Source of the DNA: Trileptium ribeirensis
Taxonomy: Eukaryota > Nematoda > Enoplea > Enoplida > Thoracostomopsidae
Length of the DNA: 64,000 nt
Assembly (NCBI GenBank): GCA_030248225.1
Contig: JASANE010029289.1
Coordinates: 1-64,000, forward strand
Reading direction: 5' to 3'
Positions within the stretch are counted from its first letter, which is position 1. The number at the start of each line of letters is the position of its first letter. Positions 62,001 to 64,000 of this stretch are shown here, one piece after another. The notes under the pieces were generated by a model. The model worked only from the letters and a program-made list of their open reading frames with translations. It was not told the origin of the DNA and did no database searches. The position numbers and the translations under genes are program-made.

Positions 62001-62487
62001 GGGAATAAAAATAGTGTTGGTCAAGCATTCACACTCAGGAAACCCGGTCACCTTCGAACCCTGAAATCTGACGACACATGAAGACGTATGCACAAAATTG
62101 TAGGCATAGTCACGCGAAATCCCTAAGATAATAAGGAGATTCCGGAATATATTTTTCAAAACTGTATAAGATATATCAAAATAATACCGATGCAGAGCTG
62201 TATTGTTATATAAAAATCAACGCTACCACCTAACTAACCAATATTGAATAGCACCGCTGCTTTTTCAAGTCCGGCGCTGCACAGTGTCAACGATGCCTTG
62301 CCAAAAAACAGCGATCCTTTATCGAACGCATCTTTCCATTTGAACGCTACAGGAACTGCTGTGGGTGAGAATGGAATTTTCGAATCGACAGCTACCAATT
62401 GATCATAATAGCGATAGAGAACCTCGAGTGAGCTCTCGTGTCGATCAAGCGCACGGCAAACGGCGTTATTGCGTAGCTTGTTGAGTT
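34461..62487 (-). CDS. PDCD6IP: ALIX / PDCD6IP-like ESCRT adaptor, 13 exons visible, 5' end outside window
   Basis: ALIX is a cytosolic ESCRT adaptor. Its BRO1 domain binds CHMP4/ESCRT-III, its V domain binds YPXnL motifs, and its proline-rich tail binds other adaptors; it works in endosomal sorting, abscission and membrane repair. Thirteen exons were joined by hand: 62487-62239, 59896-59787, 55734-55644, 53030-52863, 51616-51471, 51045-50875, 50346-50241, 48614-48431, 44795-44623, 43591-43386, 41712-41569, 41254-40997, 35006-34461. They sum to 2552 nt, plus one nt from the missing exon, giving 851 codons including the stop. Human ALIX without its first 44 residues is about 824. All phases match. 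The conserved order is WKDAFDKGSLFFG, QEAIYIKAARDKM, AKKDNDFIYHERVPD, LASLNLPAALED, EGTKFYNDL, then PPPARPPPPK. Of the CHMP4-binding residues of human ALIX (F199, I212, L216) the aligned residues are I, I and I. The N-terminal ~44 residues and promoter were not found up to base 64000. Confidence 0.95.
37870..38535. repeat. three dispersed copies of a ~150-bp repeat in an ALIX intron
   Basis: Copies at about 37870-38015, 38025-38175 and 38365-38530 share (C)CATGCCCGAAAACCCCCAAGTGCAA, CCGCCCAGGACGTCAGA and TTTTGGGTCGAGGAACCATGG. Non-coding. Confidence 0.85.
38790..39413 (-). mobile_element. GAAACGGAGC-family repeat, copy 1 (truncated)
   Basis: Minus-oriented copy sharing AAAAACCTGTTTTTGCCATTTTGACCCGG, TGGGCACATGCTCATCACTTTTGCT, and CACTGGGAACTCCGCTACC with the copies at 46.8, 49.4-50.2, 58.8 and 60.2 kb. 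Confidence 0.75.
40997..41254 (-). CDS. PDCD6IP: ALIX exon, V domain part 6 with ligand-pocket segment
   Basis: 258 bp (86 codons), acceptor TTTTTCAG/GAGCGC, donor TTGCAG/gtgggt. It contains NLQEGTKFYNDLTPLLVRL and FCFARRTEHEELLRDLQ. The KFYN(D/E)L segment holds the Phe of the YPXnL-binding pocket (F676 in human, recalled from memory). It ends the V domain and is followed by a 5990-bp intron. Confidence 0.95.
41569..41712 (-). CDS. PDCD6IP: ALIX exon, V domain part 5, ends at a GC donor
   Basis: 144 bp (48 codons), acceptor TTTTCAG/GAAACA. It reads DMTSTFLRALAESGLIGEEQ and ends SSIKEQ, matching human DMTSKFLTALAQDGVINEEA and ESLKKQ. The intron begins gcaagt after CAG. The next exon (ERLMSEIQ) then continues the human alignment (KKQEGLLKNIQ) with no gap. 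Confidence 0.92.
41860..42270. repeat. repeat related to 55090-55500
   Basis: Both contain a GGCGAGTGG / GGGAGTGGCC(T/C)CCAGG start, stretches of failed poly-T and CATAATTGC(A/C)GT, and end near CCCAGTTCCG. Likely a MITE family. Boundaries are approximate. Confidence 0.4.
42636..42973 (+). mobile_element. MITE, diverged copy
   Basis: Diverged copy of the element at 44876-45242: CTGGCCTGTCCACAAAG at the left, CTGTGGATGGTCAG at the right, with shared internal AGAAATAGTGGTAATTAAT and GCGGCCGAGTGGGGGACGGACATGG. Confidence 0.8.
43386..43591 (-). CDS. PDCD6IP: ALIX exon, V domain part 4
   Basis: 206 bp, acceptor ATTTTCAG/ACGGCATAG, donor AAAG/gtaaag. It contains LSKPESELVAGIPTVGG and ends RTDIENELK, equivalent to human CKPEPELNAAIP and EGLENDLK. 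A G/A-rich loop (GGSGGAAGNPAV) is longer or different from human. Phase 1 in, phase 0 out. Confidence 0.92.
44623..44795 (-). CDS. PDCD6IP: ALIX exon, V domain part 3, ends at a GC donor
   Basis: 173 bp, acceptor TTTTTAG/GGAAATCC. It reads EILDETTRLLNEEKDLDDKY, then KEKWSRLPSAKL and RGILDTAANA, matching human EILDESLRLLDEEEATDNDL and onward. The exon must stop after GCAG, where the intron begins gcaagt rather than GT. That is the only boundary tested that restores gap-free alignment (ANA-DGIVRG against VQADGQVKE) and phase 1. Confidence 0.9.
44876..45242 (+). mobile_element. 367-bp MITE with perfect 15-bp inverted ends
   Basis: CTGGCCTGTCCACAG at the left end and CTGTGGACAGGCCAG at the right, flanked by TCTAG at 44871-44875 and 45243-45247, a probable 5-bp target-site duplication. 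G-rich blocks near both ends, non-coding. It lies upstream of an ALIX V-domain exon (44623-44795), 80 bp away. Confidence 0.88.
46040..48066 (+). mobile_element. GAAACGGAGC-family repeats, long copy and a diverged copy before it
   Basis: A long copy runs from GAAACGGAGC (46757) to CACGCTCGCTCCGTTTT (48067), whose ends are inverted. The body repeats phrases of the type GGTTATCTAG...TCAGTTGTTT. The preceding 46040-46740 is a more diverged copy (GACCCCGCTGACC, CGCAAAACGAAGACTATAG). No transposase. Confidence 0.75.
48431..48614 (-). CDS. PDCD6IP: ALIX exon, V domain part 2
   Basis: 184 bp, acceptor GTTTTAG/ATTCAA, donor AATAA/gttagt. It reads NSNVMNGILASLNLPAALED and ends ELPGLLKRNK, matching human GVLASLNLPAAIED and ELPELLQRNR. 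Phase 1 in, phase 2 out. Confidence 0.94.
49416..50187 (-). mobile_element. GAAACGGAGC-family repeat, copy in minus orientation
   Basis: It starts (minus) GAATCGGAGCAAGCGGA and ends with AAACCGAGCGAGCG (49417-49430 on the plus strand). Shorter than the 46.8-kb copy through an internal deletion. Its head is 54 bp from the ALIX exon at 50241. Confidence 0.75.
50241..50346 (-). CDS. PDCD6IP: ALIX exon, start of V domain
   Basis: 106 bp, acceptor TTTCAG/GACATT, donor GAAA/gtaata. It translates DIFAHLVPIQVQQALAAYDT then RRTDIINTETGRLRE, matching human FTDLFEKMVPVSVQQSLAAY, the first V-domain helix. Phase 0 in, phase 1 out. A repeat element (49416-50187) ends about 54 bp beyond its donor side. Confidence 0.92.
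50875..51045 (-). CDS. PDCD6IP: ALIX exon, end of BRO1 domain
   Basis: 171 bp (57 codons), acceptor TTTTCAG/TTATTC, donor TTTAAG/gtaagt. It contains AYASAKKDNDFIYHERVPDP, one of the best conserved ALIX segments, and ends MSQGFK. Phase 0 on both sides. It closes the BRO1 domain. Confidence 0.94.
51471..51616 (-). CDS. PDCD6IP: ALIX exon, BRO1 domain part 5
   Basis: 146 bp, acceptor TTTCAG/GCATAATC. It reads ISAKQSAFLGLAHYYESLLC, then KEEKEIGPELAHLTRAQELL, matching the human segment AKHCIMQANAEYHQSILAKQ and onward. Two donor readings exist (TCG/gtgggt or GTGG/gtttgc). Only the first leaves phase 0, which the next exon needs. Confidence 0.9.
52863..53030 (-). CDS. PDCD6IP: ALIX exon, BRO1 CHMP4-binding face
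   Basis: 168 bp, acceptor TTTTAG/GCCAAG, donor GATCG/gttagt. It begins QEAIYIKAARDKMNPKIVAK. Positions aligned with human F199, I212 and L216, the hydrophobic patch that binds the CHMP4 helix, are I, I and I, so the patch keeps its chemistry. The second half (KQMGRGHGVASESRIVWEKD) is divergent. Phase 1 in and out. Confidence 0.92.
55090..55500. repeat. repeat related to 41860-42270
   Basis: GCGGAGTGGCCCCCAGGCATTTCGGCCTCCC at the start and GTGCTCCCCAGTTCGG at the end. It lies in the ALIX intron close to the exon at 55644. Confidence 0.4.
55644..55734 (-). CDS. PDCD6IP: ALIX exon, BRO1 domain part 3
   Basis: 91 bp, acceptor TTTGTAG/GACAAC, donor CAAG/gtaagt. It carries GQEPTPDLTPDNLSTFSAVM followed by VAQ, equivalent to the human segment REPTVDISPDTVGTLSLIML. 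Phase 0 in, phase 1 out. Confidence 0.92.
55818..56003. repeat. tandem duplication, 95 bp x 2
   Basis: TACTACGGAACGAACA starts at 55818 and 55913. Each unit ends CAAATACTTCGGAAGTAT or AGAAATACTTCGGAAGTAT. Confidence 0.95.
56635..57265. repeat. ~165-bp satellite, 4 diverged copies
   Basis: TACATCGGTCATAGATACACTCAAATAAATCACATCATCGTTTTCAG recurs near 56697, 56857, 57027 and 57190, with GGCTCAAAGGGGTC and ACAAATGCAACAAAT in each unit. A fifth copy is at 58093-58300. Confidence 0.85.
57786..58305 (+). other. two open frames in an ALIX intron, one in a satellite copy
   Basis: The first (57786-58049) encodes a Ser/Thr/Pro-rich stretch (LPTSTLESSTFEGFSGDPSN). The second (58093-58305) lies in the fifth copy of the 165-bp repeat. 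Neither has a family or convincing splice sites that keep a frame together. Probably not genes. Confidence 0.2.
58796..59350 (+). mobile_element. GAAACGGAGC-family repeat, truncated copy
   Basis: It begins GAAACGGAGCCAGCGGAG and shares CTCCGACCCCATCTTATGGGTCAAAATGGC and the following text with the copy at 46757. It breaks off near 59350. Confidence 0.75.
59787..59896 (-). CDS. PDCD6IP: ALIX exon, BRO1 domain part 2
   Basis: 110 bp, acceptor TTTTAG/GCGCTATG, donor GAAG/gtaaga. It reads AMQSQIASTQNLETDAELKS, then AAKLFQQAAGIFLYLK, and aligns without gaps to human residues 128-164. Enters in phase 1, leaves in phase 0. Confidence 0.93.
60201..61238 (+). mobile_element. GAAACGGAGC-family repeat, near full copy
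   Basis: GAAACGGAGCGAGCGAAGCAAG at the left, and ...TTATAAACGAAACCACGCTC at the right, where the terminal repeat is cut short. Internal phrases GGTTTGGTTATCTAGAC and TTTTCGATGAGTTTAGGG match the copy at 46757-48066. Confidence 0.78.
61860..61869 (-). promoter_or_regulatory. poly(A) signal inside ALIX intron
   Basis: Two overlapping AATAAA hexamers on the minus strand, about 40 bp beyond the stop codon of the open exon at 61908-62122. They sit where a poly(A) signal would be expected if that exon is a real 3' end. Confidence 0.4.
61908..62122 (-). CDS. candidate alternative terminal exon of ALIX, or last exon of an unknown nested gene
   Basis: An open frame follows a good acceptor (CTCCTTATTATCTTAG). 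It is phase-compatible with the upstream ALIX exon, whose last codon is left as G plus 2 nt. It reads ISRDYAYNFVHTSSCVV, then VTGFPECECLTNTIFIPV, DILLKPDPFTEQPPKPTF, and ends NEKYGAG and TAA. AATAAATAAA follows within about 50 bp (61860-61869). I recognise no family. Spliced to ALIX it would give a BRO1 fragment with 70 new residues and early polyadenylation. It could equally be the end of a separate minus-strand gene or chance. The family and use are unproven. Confidence 0.4.
62239..62487 (-). CDS. PDCD6IP: ALIX exon, BRO1 domain part 1 (first visible exon)
   Basis: The exon translates as LNKLRNNAVCRALDRHESSL, continues through YRYYDQLVAVD and WKDAFDKGSLFFG, and ends FNIG. This matches human BRO1 residues about 46-126. 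The acceptor is ...TTTTAAG before AACTCAAC and the donor is ATTG/gttagt. It enters needing 2 nt and leaves in phase 1. It has no start codon of its own, so an upstream coding exon is required. A decayed copy of its first third lies at 62581-62676. Confidence 0.93.
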
Positions 62488-62580
62488 CTTAAAATATATA
62501 TAACAGTGTGTTGTACAAAACATGAAACACGCATTTGTGAAAAACTATTCGTAATTTTTAACAGACTGGTGTCATAGATT

Positions 62581-62676
62581 ATCAACAATCACCACTGCTA
62601 TTTAACCATCGTGATACCTGAGAGAACTGTCTTGTCGACCGAGAGCAAGGTAAACAGCGTCACTGTGCAGCTTGCT
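62581..62676 (-). pseudogene. decayed duplicate of ALIX BRO1 exon
   Basis: The minus strand reads SKLHSDAVYLALGRQDSSL, which aligns with NKLRNNAVCRALDRHESSL of the exon that follows at 62487. By hand, about 42 of 57 aligned bases match. After a 12-bp deletion the likeness continues (YHDG, stop, IAVV against YYDQLVAV). An in-frame TAA (62602-62604) and the missing remainder of the exon make it non-functional. Repeat-like DNA with TTTTGCG/TAATTTACGCC motifs abuts it. Confidence 0.7.
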
Positions 62677-63224
62677 GCCAGCTCTTTTTGGCGTAATTTT
62701 CGCATTTTAAACGCAAAAATTTCTCAGGACGAGAAACATAAATTACGCATTTGAACCATGATCCAAAGGATGACGGTAATGCGCCGGCGAAGGCAATAAC
62801 GGGAACGCCAAGCGGACTTGGGCATTCGTATGGGCTCATTTTGGTGGCTACATTCTGCAATTTTTTCATTGTGTACGTATAATTGTTAAGTGTTAATTGT
62901 GAATACTAATGTATAAACGTAAAAATAAACTCAGCAGTTTCAAGATCAGAGTATATACGTAACAGATATACACAGTAATAAATATGAGCTTACGACAATT
63001 TATTTGGTTCAGTACGCCTCATCACACGTATAGGTATTTTATTCGTATATGTATATGTACGTATATAACAAATTTTTGATTTGAGGCACAGGCTTTTGTT
63101 TCAGATTTCGCCACGCCGGCAGAATAATCTGACCTTCCATACGGCCTCCAATTTATATGACAAGTTTATCATTATGGCCTAGAGATCGATGCTTGGTGAC
63201 AAGAACATTTGACAAGCAGACGCC

Positions 63225-63318
63225 GGAAAAGTTGGATTGGCGTGGGATTCAAACCCATAACTTCTGCTTTTTGATTCACAACTAGGTGCTGTCCCGACTG
63301 AGTTATCTCGGTCCAAGG
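63225..63318 (-). mobile_element. tRNA-derived SINE head
   Basis: The minus strand shows a box A-like ATAACTCAGTCGG and a box B GGTTTGAATCC about 45 bp apart, with a T-arm-like TGGG/CCCA stem around the latter. This is the usual layout of a pol III promoter from a tRNA. The acceptor stem is imperfect, so it is a SINE or tRNA pseudogene rather than a working tRNA. It lies in the presumed first ALIX intron. Confidence 0.55.
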
Positions 63319-64000
63319 TTTTTTCGCATTTTTTTGCGTAATTTACGCCTTTTTGAGGACCCGTTTCGCATTTTTTAATCAAGCTTTGCGTAATTTACGT
63401 ATTTTATTTCTAGGACCGGACAAAATCAGCACCTTACATAATATAAGACAAAATATCAGACCAGATATTTTCCGCAAAATATTCAATATGTTTCACAATA
63501 CACAACAGCATCTGCTACAATGACAATATGCATTAATAGCAACATAAACAGTTTGTCTTTCAAGAATCCGTATTACTTATACGTTCTGAAAAGATAGAAA
63601 CAGTTATAGTGTGGTTGACTAAAAAAATCAAATTTTAATATACTCTTGTAACTTTCGTGATTTAAGTTTGCAATGCTTGAAAATCCGTTAAAAACCGTAG
63701 AATAAAATACATTATTCAAAAATGCATGGTCTATTGGTATTTTCGGGTGAAGATATGAAAAAATTACAAAAATTGTGCTTTTTGTTTCACTAATTTTTTA
63801 ACGAAAAAAAAATTTAACTAAAATAAGCGCAAGCTAAAATACGACTATATGCGGGAAAAAATCAAGCAAGAATAGTGGGAAAAAATCAGTGCCACCCAAG
63901 TCGAGATGAAGGCGGCACTAGATCTCGAACACTGTCATAAGTTAGGTTGACCGTTTGTCCCTCCATATGTTATAGTTAGGCTTTGATTGCTCTCTGCCAT

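Noticed and set aside
62490..64000. First ALIX coding exon within the window
   Set aside because: No minus-strand frame resembling the conserved N-terminus with a suitable phase-1 donor was found. The open frame at 62660-62869 starts in a good context (CCACCAAAATGAGC) but has no BRO1 likeness.

Overview
The window looks like a piece of an invertebrate (metazoan) nuclear genome. It has a conserved animal gene split by spliceosomal introns, AT-rich non-coding DNA without obvious CpG depletion, and a dense mix of LINE, piggyBac, pogo, Harbinger-like and foldback DNA elements with satellites. I cannot name the species. The BRO1 part reads closer to protostome than to vertebrate ALIX as I recall them, which is a weak hint only.

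Right half (34.4-62.5 kb, minus strand): one large host gene, the ESCRT adaptor ALIX/PDCD6IP. I could join thirteen coding exons by hand (62487 down to 34461). All junctions are phase-compatible and together give 850 residues: most of the BRO1 domain, the whole V domain and the proline-rich tail. The first coding exon (about 44 residues in human) was not found and probably lies beyond base 64000. Two of the twelve introns are best explained by GC-AG splicing. A decayed second copy of the first visible exon lies just upstream of it, and a phase-compatible alternative terminal exon with a poly(A) signal lies in the next intron. The introns hold MITEs, a repeated family with GAAACGGAGC ends, and tandem repeats.

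Left half (0-34 kb): mainly transposons and satellites. In order: a 41-bp satellite; foldback elements (1.7-5.0 kb); a 32-bp satellite (5.3-5.9 kb); a decayed LINE (6.8-13.2 kb) split exactly by a 2195-bp Harbinger-like element with TAA target-site duplications and palindrome-studded terminal repeats; a foldback element (15.0-15.5 kb); a piggyBac relic (17.0-17.8 kb); a pogo/Tigger C-terminal fragment (18.1-18.5 kb); a nearly full piggyBac pseudogene (20.4-23.7 kb) framed by 20-bp palindromes; a 4 x 323-bp satellite (24.2-25.5 kb); another foldback (26.2-26.8 kb); a palindrome-ended element carrying an integrase-like fragment (27.2-28.1 kb); then about 5 kb with no recognisable gene and a 6-copy, roughly 114-bp satellite just beyond the ALIX stop codon.

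No rRNA, CRISPR array, operon or bacterial feature was seen. All calls come from reading and hand translation. Family names rest on motif recognition, not on a database search.
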